Shown: piece after piece, positions 23,834 through 32,072 of the stretch
How the letters are laid out: each line of letters starts with the position of its first letter
Position numbering within the stretch: position 1 is the first letter of the stretch
Assembly: GCF_052119585.1 (NCBI RefSeq)
Contig: NZ_JBGQOJ010000005.1
Coordinates: forward strand, 62,001 to 126,000
From: JBGQOJ01 sp052119585
Lineage (GTDB): Bacteria > Pseudomonadota > Alphaproteobacteria > Rhodobacterales > Rhodobacteraceae
Direction of reading: 5' to 3'
Length of the DNA: 64,000 nucleotides
Position numbers and translations under genes: made by a program
The notes under the pieces: generated by a model
Seen by the model: the letters and a program-made list of their open reading frames with translations, nothing else
Told to the model about the DNA's origin: nothing
The model's database searches: none

Positions 23834-25201
23834 TTAACGGTAGGTGACTGATTTGACGGCTTCGATCACCTCGGCAGTGGTCACAAGGGCCAGCTTTTCG
23901 AGGTTTGCGGCATATGGCATCGGAACATCCTTGCCGGTGCAGTTGATGACGGGCGCGTCGAGATAGTCGAAGGCCTTTTGCATCAACACCGAGGAGATGT
24001 AGTTACCGATGGCACCCACGGGGAAGCCTTCCTCTACGGTGACGCAGCGGTTGGTCTTCATCACCGATTTGATGACGGTTTCGGTGTCCATCGGGCGCAG
24101 TGTGCGCAGGTCGATCACCTCCGCCGAGATGCCCTCTTCCGCCAGTTTGTCTGCTGCTTCCAACGCATATTGCATGCCGATCGAGAAGCTGACGATGGTC
24201 ACATCCGTGCCCTCGCGCCAGATTTTCGCTTTGCCGAACGGAACGGTGTAGTCATCCATCACCGGCACGTCGAAGGTGCGGCCATACAGGATTTCGTTTT
24301 CCAAAAATACGACCGGGTTCGGATCGCGGATCGCGGATTTCAGCAGACCTTTTGCGTCAGCCGCAGAATAGGGCATTGCAACTTTCAGGCCGGGGATCTG
24401 CGCATAAAGCGATGCGAAATCGTGGCTGTGCTGGGCCCCGACGCGGGCAGCGGCGCCATTGGCCCCGCGGAACACCATGGGTGCCCCCATCTGGCCACCT
24501 GACATATAAAGCGTCTTGGCGGCAGAGTTGATGATGTGGTCGATGGCCTGCAGCGCGAAGTTGAAGGTCATGAATTCGACAATCGGCTTCAATCCGCCAA
24601 ACGCGGCACCGACCGCGATACCGGTGAAGCCATGTTCGGTGATCGGCGTGTCGATCACGCGCTTGGGGCCGAATTCGTCCAGCATGCCCTGCGAGATCTT
24701 GTAGGCCCCCTGATATTCGGCCACTTCCTCGCCCATCAGATAGACTGTTTCGTCGCGGCGCATTTCCTCGGACATCGCATCGCGAAGCGCTTCGCGAACC
24801 GTTGTGGGCTTCATTTCTGTGCCCTCCGGGATCTCGGTGTCTTTCGGGATGACCGTTGCGACTGGTGCCTTAGCCTGTGCAGGCACCGACGCCGGCGCGG
24901 CGGCGGCAGGCTCTGCCTTGGCAGGGGCTGCGGCAACCGGCGTCGCATCGGCGCTTTCACCTTCTTCAAGCATGATCGCAATCGGGGTGTTTACTTTTAC
25001 GCCCTCGGTGCCTTCGGCGATCAGGATCTTACCCATCGTGCCTTCGTCGACGGCCTCGAATTCCATCGTGGCCTTGTCGGTTTCAATTTCGGCGATGATC
25101 ATGCCGGATGTGATTTCGTCGCCTTCCTTGACCATCCATTTGGCCAAGGTGCCTTCCTCCATGGTGGGGGACAATGCGGGCATAAGAATTTCGGTTGCCA
25201 T
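23834..25201 (-). CDS. pdhB: Pyruvate dehydrogenase E1 beta with N-terminal lipoyl domain
   Basis: Beta subunit of the alpha2-beta2 thiamine-diphosphate E1. It is 455 residues: residues 1-80 are a complete lipoyl domain (Lys43 in IETDKATMEF) almost identical in layout to that of the neighbouring E2. After an Ala/Pro linker to about 125 comes the transketolase-like E1-beta (TVREALRDAMSEEMRRD, MGEEVAEYQGAYKISQG, PITEHGFTGIAVGAAFGGLKP). A lipoyl-bearing E1-beta is typical of alphaproteobacteria and increases the number of swinging arms in the complex. 13 nt separate it from pdhA. Confidence 0.96.
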   Translation of the reverse strand: MATEILMPALSPTMEEGTLAKWMVKEGDEITSGMIIAEIETDKATMEFEAVDEGTMGKILIAEGTEGVKVNTPIAIMLEEGESADATPVAAAPAKAEPAAAAPASVPAQAKAPVATVIPKDTEIPEGTEMKPTTVREALRDAMSEEMRRDETVYLMGEEVAEYQGAYKISQGMLDEFGPKRVIDTPITEHGFTGIAVGAAFGGLKPIVEFMTFNFALQAIDHIINSAAKTLYMSGGQMGAPMVFRGANGAAARVGAQHSHDFASLYAQIPGLKVAMPYSAADAKGLLKSAIRDPNPVVFLENEILYGRTFDVPVMDDYTVPFGKAKIWREGTDVTIVSFSIGMQYALEAADKLAEEGISAEVIDLRTLRPMDTETVIKSVMKTNRCVTVEEGFPVGAIGNYISSVLMQKAFDYLDAPVINCTGKDVPMPYAANLEKLALVTTAEVIEAVKSVTYR

Positions 25202-25214
25202 ATCTGATGTCTCC

Positions 25215-26219
25215 TCAGGCCTGCGGTGCTTCGGCGTAAATATCTGTCCAGAGTTCGCTGAGTGCGGGCTCCGGGCTTTCCTTCGAGAACTCTGCAGCCT
25301 CGTTGACGATGGCTTTGATCTCTTTGTCGATCACTTTCAGATCGTCTTCTGTTGCGTGCTTGCCGGTCAACAGAATGTCGCGGATCTGGTCGATGCAGTC
25401 GCGTTCTTCGCGCATTTTCTGCACCTCGTCGCGGGTCCGGTATTTTGCCGGATCCGACATAGAGTGGCCGCGATAACGGTAGGTTTTCATTTCCAGAATG
25501 TAGGGGCCTTCGCCCGAACGGCAGTGCGCAATGGCCTTGTCGCCGGCCTCTTTCACCTTCAGCACGTCCATGCCGTCAACGGCTTCGCCCGGAATGCCGA
25601 ATGCGGCGCCACGGGTCCACAGCTCTGGTGACGAAGAGGCGCGTTGCAACGAGGTGCCCATCGCATATTGGTTGTTCTCGATCACGAAGATCACCGGCAG
25701 CTTCCACAGGGACGCCATGTTGAACGTCTCGTAGATCTGGCCCTGGTTCGCCGCGCCATCGCCGAAATAGGCGAACGACACGCGATCGTTGCCAAGATAT
25801 TTGTCGGCAAAGGCCAGACCGGCACCGATCGGCACCTGTGCCCCCACAATGCCATGTCCGCCGTAGAAATTCTTTTCCTTCGAGAACATATGCATAGAGC
25901 CGCCCTTGCCGCGGCTGAAACCACCCTCGCGGCCGGTCAGTTCTGCCATGATGCCCTTGGGGTCCATGCCGCAGGCCAGCATGTGACCGTGGTCGCGGTA
26001 CGAGGTGACGCGCTTGTCGCCTTCCTCTGCGGCAGCTTCCAGCCCGACGACAACTGCCTCTTGCCCGATATAGAGGTGACAAAATCCGCCGATCAGACCC
26101 ATGCCGTACAACTGGCCGGCTTTTTCTTCGAATCGACGGATAAGCAGCATCTGACGATAATGCTCTAGCAATTCTTCCTTTGAAACGTTTGGATTCTTTG
26201 TCGTTTTTCGGGTGGCCAT
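25215..26219 (-). CDS. pdhA: Pyruvate dehydrogenase E1 alpha
   Basis: Decarboxylates pyruvate with thiamine diphosphate and acetylates the lipoyl arms. It is 334 residues, with the diphosphate-binding motif GDGAANQGQIYETFNMA...IENN (residues 153-183), the GGFCHLYIGQEA segment, and the phosphorylation-loop-like YRYRGHSMSDPAKYR. The start at 26219 (MATRKTT) has GGGGAG about 10 nt upstream and gives the standard alphaproteobacterial N-terminus, so the frame extending to 26288 is rejected. A promoter overlapped by a palindrome lies immediately upstream. Confidence 0.96.
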   Translation of the reverse strand: MATRKTTKNPNVSKEELLEHYRQMLLIRRFEEKAGQLYGMGLIGGFCHLYIGQEAVVVGLEAAAEEGDKRVTSYRDHGHMLACGMDPKGIMAELTGREGGFSRGKGGSMHMFSKEKNFYGGHGIVGAQVPIGAGLAFADKYLGNDRVSFAYFGDGAANQGQIYETFNMASLWKLPVIFVIENNQYAMGTSLQRASSSPELWTRGAAFGIPGEAVDGMDVLKVKEAGDKAIAHCRSGEGPYILEMKTYRYRGHSMSDPAKYRTRDEVQKMREERDCIDQIRDILLTGKHATEDDLKVIDKEIKAIVNEAAEFSKESPEPALSELWTDIYAEAPQA

Positions 26220-26245
26220 GAACCAGTCTCCCCAGCTGATTAAAC

Positions 26246-26288
26246 AATAGTTTAGCGTTAAACTATTTCTTACCGCATCGAGAGGCAA
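26246..26288 (-). promoter_or_regulatory. pdhA promoter with a TTAGCGYTAA-type operator over the -10 box
   Basis: On the minus strand TTGCCT (plus 26283-26288) and TAGTTT (plus 26260-26265) are 17 nt apart. A perfect 9-bp dyad, AATAGTTTA (26246-26254) and TAAACTATT (26259-26267), covers the -10 region. Its centre reads TTAGCGTTAA (26252-26261), one base from the core of the palindromes upstream of eno and fba. Placement over the -10 box suggests repression. Confidence 0.55.
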
Positions 26289-26311
26289 AGTGCGAGTGTG
26301 AATTTCCCGCA

Positions 26312-26341
26312 GTGAAAGCCACCGTGAAAGCCACCGTGAAA
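26312..26341. repeat. Short tandem repeat upstream of pdhA
   Basis: GTGAAAGCCACC occurs twice in tandem (26312-26323 and 26324-26335), followed by a partial third unit GTGAAA (26336-26341). It lies between the pdhA promoter and the ftsB stop, about 100 nt upstream of pdhA. Function unknown. Confidence 0.7.
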
Positions 26342-26385
26342 CCGGTCAATTAGGGTTTGATTTCAAAGAGAGGGGCAGGGATTGA

Positions 26386-26688
26386 TCAGCGGATCACAAT
26401 CTCGTCGCCACGTATCATGCCCAGGACTTCGCGCGCCTGCTGATCCAGAAGGTCCAGATCAAGATAGTCGTCGGACAGACGGCGGGCGTTGTTTTCTGCC
26501 GTTGCGACCTGTGCTGAAATATCGGCCAGTTGAGAGCGCAAATCGCGGGCTTCGGCGTCAATCTGAATGCGCCGAAACAACCCGTAGTCGCCCTGCACGG
26601 CGGCAAAGGTAAAATACATGCCCAGCGAGAATGTCAGGGCGAAATAAATCACCACGCCAAATGCGGGCCGTTTGCGGGATGCGTTCAT
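26386..26688 (-). CDS. ftsB: Septum formation initiator FtsB/DivIC-like
   Basis: Small bitopic protein of the divisome that forms a coiled coil with FtsL and scaffolds FtsQ. It is 100 residues: cytoplasmic RKR, one membrane helix (about 10-30, FGVVIYFALTFSLGMYFTFAAV), then a periplasmic coiled coil (RRIQIDAEARDLRSQLADISAQVATAENNARRL) and the conserved LDLLDQQAREVLGMIRGDEIVI end. It sits directly upstream of pdhA on the same strand, the usual alphaproteobacterial order, but with a 166-nt gap holding the pdhA promoter. Confidence 0.9.
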   Translation of the reverse strand: MNASRKRPAFGVVIYFALTFSLGMYFTFAAVQGDYGLFRRIQIDAEARDLRSQLADISAQVATAENNARRLSDDYLDLDLLDQQAREVLGMIRGDEIVIR

Positions 26689-26825
26689 AGGTCTGCCTCT
26701 TGCGCGATCTCTGATGGATCACTGCATGCACAATGCCACAGGTGATTCGCTTTGTGAATCCCCCCGAATGGCCTATTTCTCGAATTTTCAGAGAAACCCG
26801 CGCGTTTTCCGGCGCGGTGCGCGGA

Positions 26826-27443
26826 TCATTCGGATTTTCGCTGCAAAAGAAAGGTGAACATGCGGAAGGGGGGGATGGGCCGGATCTCCTCTACGGTCAT
26901 AGGTTCACCGACCAGAACCCGGTCCATCTCAAAGTCGGAATGCCAGCCAAGCAGGTTAGCGAAAGGCGCGAACAGCCGCTCGATAGAGGCAAGCACGCCG
27001 TCCTTGCGGGCAAAATGGTTCACGATCAGGATCTTGCCGCCCGGCTTGCAGACGCGGGCCATTTCGGCAACAACCTTTTCGGGCTCGGGCACCACAGACA
27101 CCAGATACATGGCGACAACCGTGTCAAAGGTGTTGTCCGGGAACTCCAGATGCCGCGCATCCATTTCCCGCAAAGTGGTCACATGGCCCAGATCATGTTC
27201 TTCGACCTTGGATCGGGCCTTGGCCAGCATCTCGGGCGAGACATCAATCCCCGTCACATCAAGGTGCTGATCGTAGTGCTTCAACGACAGGCCGGTGCCG
27301 ACGCCGATTTCCAGAACCCTGCCACTCCGGCTGTTGATATACTCGACCGCCCTGCGGCGCCCCGACCTTGTAAACGCCCCGAATGAATTGTCGTAAATCG
27401 GTGCCCAGTATTTGTATGACGTCTTTACAGCAGAAATATCCAA
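26826..27443 (-). CDS. pmtA: Phosphatidylethanolamine N-methyltransferase PmtA
   Basis: SAM-dependent triple methylation of phosphatidylethanolamine to phosphatidylcholine at the inner membrane face. It has 205 residues if translation starts at the TTG at 27443 (DISAVKTSYKYWAPIYD), preceded by AAAGGA at good spacing, giving the length of Rhodobacter PmtA (about 203). ATGs further upstream lack a ribosome-binding site and add sequence unlike the family. SAM motif LEIGVGTG follows at about residue 45 and DTVVAMYLVSVVPEPEK later. It follows pssA and psd on the same strand, completing the pathway. Confidence 0.9.
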   Translation of the reverse strand: MDISAVKTSYKYWAPIYDNSFGAFTRSGRRRAVEYINSRSGRVLEIGVGTGLSLKHYDQHLDVTGIDVSPEMLAKARSKVEEHDLGHVTTLREMDARHLEFPDNTFDTVVAMYLVSVVPEPEKVVAEMARVCKPGGKILIVNHFARKDGVLASIERLFAPFANLLGWHSDFEMDRVLVGEPMTVEEIRPIPPFRMFTFLLQRKSE

Positions 27444-27486
27444 GTTTCGTCCTTTCAGGTCGGCACCTAAGCACCAATTGAGCATG

Positions 27487-28227
27487 TCACTTGCGGTAAT
27501 GTTTAACGACAGAGCGCAACACCGACGCGGCATAGACAAGATCGGCGCAGATCATCAGCAGCCAGAACTTGGTCAGCATGATACCCACGATCAGTGCGGC
27601 AGATATCAGAACCCAGATGATCTTTTCCTTGGGCACCAGAATCGATTTTGGCGAAAAGGTCGGCACGCGGCTGACCATCGCCGCCCCGGTCAGGCCCAGC
27701 GTCAATGCCGCAACCCAGGGCATCGCGGTGGCGTCCATCATCCCCTGAAACGACAGAAACACGGGAAACAGCGCCAAAAGCGCGCCAGCAGGGGCCGGCA
27801 CCCCGGTGAAATGGTTTTTCGCCAGCGTGGCGCGTTCGGGGATCTTGCCATTCCCCACGTTGAACCGGGCAAGCCGCAGGCAGCAGCAGCTGACGTAGCC
27901 CAGCACGAAAATCCAGCCCATCCCCGTTTCGGTTTTCATCGAGAACTGGAACACCAGCAGGCCGGGGGCCACCCCGAAATTCAGGAAATCCGACAGCGAG
28001 TCCAGCTCTGCGCCGATATCGCTGGTCGCCTTCAGGCGGCGGGCAATCAACCCGTCCAGCCCGTCGATCACGGCGGCAAAGATGATCAGCAGGACCGCCA
28101 TCTCGAACCGGTCGGCAAGCACGAACCGGATCGAAGTCAATCCTGCGCAAAGCCCCAGAATGGTCACAAGGTTCGGTAAAATTTGCAAAAACGGCAGGCG
28201 TTCCGGTTTTGAGGGGTGCTCTGTCAT
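27487..28227 (-). CDS. pssA: CDP-diacylglycerol-serine O-phosphatidyltransferase PssA
   Basis: Makes phosphatidylserine from CDP-diacylglycerol and serine in the inner membrane. It is 246 residues with about seven membrane segments. The CDP-alcohol phosphotransferase signature DGLIARRLKATSDIGAELDS is complete: Asp58, Gly59, Ala62, Arg63, Gly72, Asp76 and Asp80. It starts 3 nt after the psd stop, so the two are surely in one operon. Confidence 0.95.
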   Translation of the reverse strand: MTEHPSKPERLPFLQILPNLVTILGLCAGLTSIRFVLADRFEMAVLLIIFAAVIDGLDGLIARRLKATSDIGAELDSLSDFLNFGVAPGLLVFQFSMKTETGMGWIFVLGYVSCCCLRLARFNVGNGKIPERATLAKNHFTGVPAPAGALLALFPVFLSFQGMMDATAMPWVAALTLGLTGAAMVSRVPTFSPKSILVPKEKIIWVLISAALIVGIMLTKFWLLMICADLVYAASVLRSVVKHYRK

Positions 28228-28230
28228 CGG

Positions 28231-28923
28231 TTAACGCGTCACACCGATGCGCGCCGGTTCGTCCGATCGAAGATCGGCCAGCACGGTTTCGCCAGCGATG
28301 GTCGACTGGCCAACGGCCACAAACGGGGCAACGCCATCTGGCAGGTAGATGTCCAACCGAGAGCCGAAGCGGATCATTCCGAACCGCTCGCCGGTTCCCA
28401 GCTTCTGACCTTCCTTGACCTCGCAAACGATGCGCCGCGCCACCAGCCCGGCAATCTGCACCACGGCAAGCTTGCGCCCGTCCGCCATCCGCACGGCAAG
28501 CCCGTTGCGTTCGTTGTCGACGCTCGCCTTGTCCAGCGAGGCGTTGAAAAACTTGCCGGGGCGATAGGCGATCTTCTCGACGATACCCTCGATCGGCAAA
28601 CGGTTCACATGGCAGTTGAACACATTCATGAACACGCTGACGCGGGTCATCGCCTCTGGTCCCATGCCCAATTCTGCAGGCGGGACGGCAGGCTCGATCA
28701 TCGACACGACCCCGTCGGCCGGGCTGATGATCAACCCCTCACGCGTGGGCGTGGTGCGTTGCGGATCGCGGAAAAAATAATAGCACCAGACCGTCAGGAT
28801 CACCCCGATCCAGCCAAGAACCTCCGACATCAGGAACAGGCCCAGGGTGATCGCCGCAAAGATCGAGATGAATTTATATCCCTCGCGATGAACGGGTTTG
28901 ATAAATGTGGATGCCATGTTCAT
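28231..28923 (-). CDS. psd: Phosphatidylserine decarboxylase Psd
   Basis: Converts phosphatidylserine to phosphatidylethanolamine. It is 230 residues, the short PSD type, with two N-terminal membrane helices (FISIFAAITLGLFLMSEVLGWIGVILTVW), the FNCHVNRLPIEG motif, and the self-cleavage site Gly187-Ser188 in RFGSRLDIYLP, where the serine becomes the pyruvoyl cofactor. The start at 28923 has GGAGAG about 9 nt upstream; the open frame to 29424 is not coding. First gene of the psd-pssA-pmtA set. Confidence 0.94.
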   Translation of the reverse strand: MNMASTFIKPVHREGYKFISIFAAITLGLFLMSEVLGWIGVILTVWCYYFFRDPQRTTPTREGLIISPADGVVSMIEPAVPPAELGMGPEAMTRVSVFMNVFNCHVNRLPIEGIVEKIAYRPGKFFNASLDKASVDNERNGLAVRMADGRKLAVVQIAGLVARRIVCEVKEGQKLGTGERFGMIRFGSRLDIYLPDGVAPFVAVGQSTIAGETVLADLRSDEPARIGVTR

Positions 28924-29056
28924 GGTCAGTCTCTCCGGCCTGGATGTCGTGAATTCACGCAATTGCGTCTCTATTGGCCTCATTCCCGCGAAAGCGCAAC
29001 AGGTGCGTGACCAAATGGCGTTTCGCACCGGGTCTTTGATGAACAACCCTGTGAAC

Positions 29057-29090
29057 TCTTCTTGGTCCAAATATCCGCCCGCCGCAGGCG
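29057..29090. repeat. Dispersed intergenic repeat copy
   Basis: TCTTCTTGGTCCAAATATCC (29057-29076) followed by a GCCGCAGGCG tail (29081-29090). This is the reverse-complement form of the family GCCTGCGGC..GGATATTTxxxCCAAxAAGA, also seen at 1976, 32663 and elsewhere. It lies between psd and the aldolase terminator. Confidence 0.65.
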
Positions 29091-29110
29091 TCCGCCACCT
29101 GCCATAAACC

Positions 29111-29138
29111 AAACGCCCGGCACAAGGGCCGGGCGTTT
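29111..29138 (-). terminator. Intrinsic terminator of the aldolase gene
   Basis: A perfect 11-bp stem, AAACGCCCGGC (29111-29121) and GCCGGGCGTTT (29128-29138), with a 6-nt loop. It lies 27 nt past the aldolase stop on the minus strand; the following bases there are GGTTT. Confidence 0.8.
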
Positions 29139-29164
29139 TCAGGCTCGCTTGGGACGGGCCGAGG

Positions 29165-30094
29165 TTATGCTTTGCCCTTATAGATATCAACCAGCTTGCC
29201 CAGCATGTCCAGCGCGTCGGCACGGTCCCGCTGAAAAGAGTTCCGTCCGATGATCGACCCGTTGCCGCCACCGTCGCGGATCGCGCGTGCATCGTCATAA
29301 ACGCTGTCGGCGCCTTTTTTGGCACCGCCGGAAAACACGACAATCCGGCGACCGGCAAACGATGCGTCCATGCAATGCCTGACCCGTGCCGCCTGCGTTG
29401 CGATGTCGATCTTCTGGTCTTCATAGACCTTTTTGGCCTCGGGCAGCATCAGGTGATCGGTGGACAGCTTGATCTTGATGATATGCGCGCCCAGCAGGGC
29501 GGCAACCTGTGCCGCATAGGCCGCCACGTCGATCGCGGTCTCGCCGTCTTTGGTGATCGCCTCGCCGCGCGGATAGGACCAGATGACAGTCGCAACGCCC
29601 TTGGCGGCTGCCTCTTCGCGCATCGCGGAAATCTGCTCGAACATGTCCAACGCCATGTCGGAACCGGGATAGATGGTGAACCCGATGGCCGAACACCCCA
29701 GACGCAGCGCATCGTCGACCGATCCGGTGATCGCCTGATTTTTGCCCGCCGTGTCTGACATCAGCGAATTCGCAGAGTTCACTTTCAGGATTGTCGGAAT
29801 CTGGCCCGCGAATGTATCTGCGCCCGCCTCCAGCAGACCCAGCGGCGCGGCAAAGGCGTTCAGCCCGGCGTCGATCGCCAGCTGGTAGTGATAATGCGGA
29901 TCATAGGACGCGGGGTTCGGTGCATAGGTGCGCGCAGGGCCATGCTCGAATCCCTGATCGACAGGAAGGATGATCATCTTGCCGGTGCCGCCCAGCTTGC
30001 CGTTCATCAGCATACCGCACAGCTTGCCTTTTACGCCGGGTGTTTCGCCTTCGTAATTCGCCAGAATGCGTTGAACTATCCGCGTCGCTCTCAT
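29165..30094 (-). CDS. Class I fructose-bisphosphate aldolase (DhnA/FbaB type)
   Basis: Reversible cleavage of fructose 1,6-bisphosphate in glycolysis and gluconeogenesis. It is 309 residues, of the DhnA/FbaB family that forms a Schiff base with lysine: IIKIKLSTDHL contains Lys207 and Lys209, one of which is the likely catalytic residue. LPVDQGFEHGP and the C-terminal phosphate-binding GGGNGSIIGRNSFQR support it. The start at 30094 has GGAAGGA 9 nt upstream. A TTAGCGCTAA-like palindrome is at 30169-30182, upstream of the promoter. It lies next to pgk on the same strand but with separate regulation. Confidence 0.92.
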   Translation of the reverse strand: MRATRIVQRILANYEGETPGVKGKLCGMLMNGKLGGTGKMIILPVDQGFEHGPARTYAPNPASYDPHYHYQLAIDAGLNAFAAPLGLLEAGADTFAGQIPTILKVNSANSLMSDTAGKNQAITGSVDDALRLGCSAIGFTIYPGSDMALDMFEQISAMREEAAAKGVATVIWSYPRGEAITKDGETAIDVAAYAAQVAALLGAHIIKIKLSTDHLMLPEAKKVYEDQKIDIATQAARVRHCMDASFAGRRIVVFSGGAKKGADSVYDDARAIRDGGGNGSIIGRNSFQRDRADALDMLGKLVDIYKGKA

Positions 30095-30139
30095 ATCCCA
30101 AAATCCTTCCAAAGCATCAAATCCGATGTTGATTCTGGC

Positions 30140-30182
30140 ATATTAGGCTGACGTAGGGCGCGCAATTATGTTCGCGCTAACA
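30140..30182 (-). promoter_or_regulatory. LacI-type operator and -10 box upstream of the aldolase gene
   Basis: TGTTCGCGCTAACA (30169-30182) differs at one base from the palindrome TGTTAGCGCTAACA. On the minus strand a TAATAT -10 candidate (plus 30140-30145) follows. The operator centre is about 33 bp upstream of the -10 box, near where an activator or -35-blocking repressor would bind. The -35 box is poor, consistent with need for activation. Confidence 0.5.
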
Positions 30183-30239
30183 CGCCCCGAAACAATTCAG
30201 TTTCCTCGGTCTGGGCACGTCACAGCCGGCCTTGTGGCG

Positions 30240-31436
30240 CTACTTCGCCGAATCAAGTGCCTGAACGCCGGGCAGAACCTTGCCCTCCATCCACTCCAGA
30301 AACGCGCCGCCCGCGGTCGAGATATAGGTGAATGCCTCTGCCGCGCCCGCCTTGTTCAGTGCCGCAACCGTGTCGCCGCCGCCTGCAACGGACACCAGCG
30401 CACCCGCGCGGGTCAATTCCGCCGCGCGCGCTGCCGCCGCATTTGTCGCCGCGTCGAAGGGTTCGATCTCGAACGCCCCCAAAGGGCCGTTCCAGATCAA
30501 GGTCTTGCACTGGCCAAAAACCTCGGCAATTTTGGCAACCGTATCAGGCCCTGCATCCAGGATCATCGCATCGTTGGGGCAGGCGTCTGCCTCGACGGTC
30601 TGGTTTTCGGCATTGGCCTTGAACTCCCGCGCCACGACAACATCCACAGGCAGCACAATCCGGCAGCCTGCCGCACTGGCCTTGTCGAAAATCTCCAGCG
30701 CGGTGTCGGTCATCTCGTGCTCTGCCAGCGACTTGCCCACGTCAATGCCCTGCGCCGCAAGAAAGGTGTTGGCCATGCCCCCCCCGATCACCAGATAATC
30801 CACGCGCCCCACAAGATTGCCCAACAGCTCCAGCTTGGTCGAGACTTTGGCCCCGCCCACAACCGCCACAACAGGGCGCATCGGCGTGCCAAGCGCCGCT
30901 TCCAGCGCGGTCAGTTCCGCCTGCATCCCGCGACCGGCGCAGGCGGGCAGCAAATGCGCCAGCGCCTCGGTCGAGGCATGGGCGCGGTGCGCGGCTGAAA
31001 ACGCGTCGTTACAATATACATCACCCAAAGCCGCCAAAGATTCGGCAAAACCGCTGTCGTTCGTTTCCTCGCCCGCGTGAAACCGCGTGTTCTCCAGCAG
31101 CAGAACCTCGCCTGCGGGCAGGGCCGTCACGGCCTTTTTCGCCTCGATCCCAATGCAGTCGCCGGCGAAATGCACCGGCACGCCCAGTTCCGCCCTCAAT
31201 GCGTCCAGCGTGATCGCCAGCGACATCTGCGGCACGACCGCACCCTTGGGCCGCCCGTAATGCGCCAGCAGAACCGGCTTGCCCCCCTTGGCCAGAATGT
31301 CTTTCACCGTGGGGGCGATCCGTTCGATGCGCGTCGCATCGGTGACGCGGCCATTTTCGACCGGCACGTTGATATCCACGCGGGTCAGAATGACTTTTCC
31401 GGCCAGATCCATATCGTCAAGCGTCTTCCAGGCCAT
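30240..31436 (-). CDS. pgk: Phosphoglycerate kinase
   Basis: Interconverts 1,3-bisphosphoglycerate and 3-phosphoglycerate with ADP/ATP. It is 398 residues, two Rossmann-like domains: N-terminal VILTRVDINVPVENGRVTDATRI and HYGRPKG, C-terminal nucleotide site GGAKVSTKLELL, DVVVAREF, WNGPLGAFE and GGGDTVAAL. The start at 31436 (MAWKTLDD) has AAAGGAG 6 nt upstream, so the frame to 31472 is rejected. The gap to the aldolase downstream is 145 nt. Confidence 0.97.
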   Translation of the reverse strand: MAWKTLDDMDLAGKVILTRVDINVPVENGRVTDATRIERIAPTVKDILAKGGKPVLLAHYGRPKGAVVPQMSLAITLDALRAELGVPVHFAGDCIGIEAKKAVTALPAGEVLLLENTRFHAGEETNDSGFAESLAALGDVYCNDAFSAAHRAHASTEALAHLLPACAGRGMQAELTALEAALGTPMRPVVAVVGGAKVSTKLELLGNLVGRVDYLVIGGGMANTFLAAQGIDVGKSLAEHEMTDTALEIFDKASAAGCRIVLPVDVVVAREFKANAENQTVEADACPNDAMILDAGPDTVAKIAEVFGQCKTLIWNGPLGAFEIEPFDAATNAAAARAAELTRAGALVSVAGGGDTVAALNKAGAAEAFTYISTAGGAFLEWMEGKVLPGVQALDSAK

Positions 31437-31571
31437 ATCATGCTCCTTTAACGGTGTTTTGCCACCAATCACCCCATCTTGAGCAGATCGTCAATGAAAA
31501 GGCACGGGTTTGCCCTTTTCCTTTCGTCCCGCGCACCCTACGTTCCGCCCGAATGCAAAAAGGAGCGCCCC

Positions 31572-32072
31572 ATGGCCGAGATCAAAGACCCAGAAAACAC
31601 ACTGCTGATCGAACTGAAGGACGGCACCGTCACCATCGAGTTGCTGCCCGACGTCGCCCCCAAACATGTCGAGCGCGCAAAGGCGCTGGCCCGTGCCGGT
31701 GCCTATGACGACGTTGTCTTTCACCGCGTGATCGAAGGCTTCATGGCCCAGACCGGCGACGTCGAGCACGGCAAGGCCGGCGGCAACACCCGTCGCGCCG
31801 GCACAGGCGGCTCCGACATGCCCGATCTGCCCGCTGAATTCTCGAAACTGCCACATGACCGTGGATCGCTGGGTGCCGCACGGTCGTCGAACCCGAATTC
31901 GGCCAACAGCCAGTTCTTCATCAACTTCGGCGATAACGCCTTCCTGAATGGCCAATACACCGTCTATGGCCGCGTGATTTCCGGCATGGAACATGTCGAC
32001 AAAATCGCCCGCGGCGAGCCACCGGCGAACCCTGACAAGATGATTTCCGTCAAGGTGGCCGCAGATGCGTAA
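31572..32072 (+). CDS. Cytoplasmic cyclophilin-type peptidyl-prolyl isomerase
   Basis: Catalyses cis-trans isomerisation of proline bonds. It is 166 residues with no signal peptide: MAEIKDPENTLLIELKDGTVTIEL, then VVFHRVIEGFMAQTGD (active-site Arg and Phe), GGNTRRAGTGGSD, and SANSQFFINFGDNAFLNGQYTVYGRV. The start at 31572 is fixed by AAGGAG; an ATG far upstream at 31494 is not used. It overlaps by 8 nt the second cyclophilin gene, an exported paralogue, so the two make a cytoplasm/periplasm pair. Confidence 0.95.
   Translation: MAEIKDPENTLLIELKDGTVTIELLPDVAPKHVERAKALARAGAYDDVVFHRVIEGFMAQTGDVEHGKAGGNTRRAGTGGSDMPDLPAEFSKLPHDRGSLGAARSSNPNSANSQFFINFGDNAFLNGQYTVYGRVISGMEHVDKIARGEPPANPDKMISVKVAADA

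Noticed and set aside
28924..29424. N-terminal extension of psd
   Set aside because: Runs through the repeat copy and the aldolase terminator; a ribosome-binding site sits before 28923.
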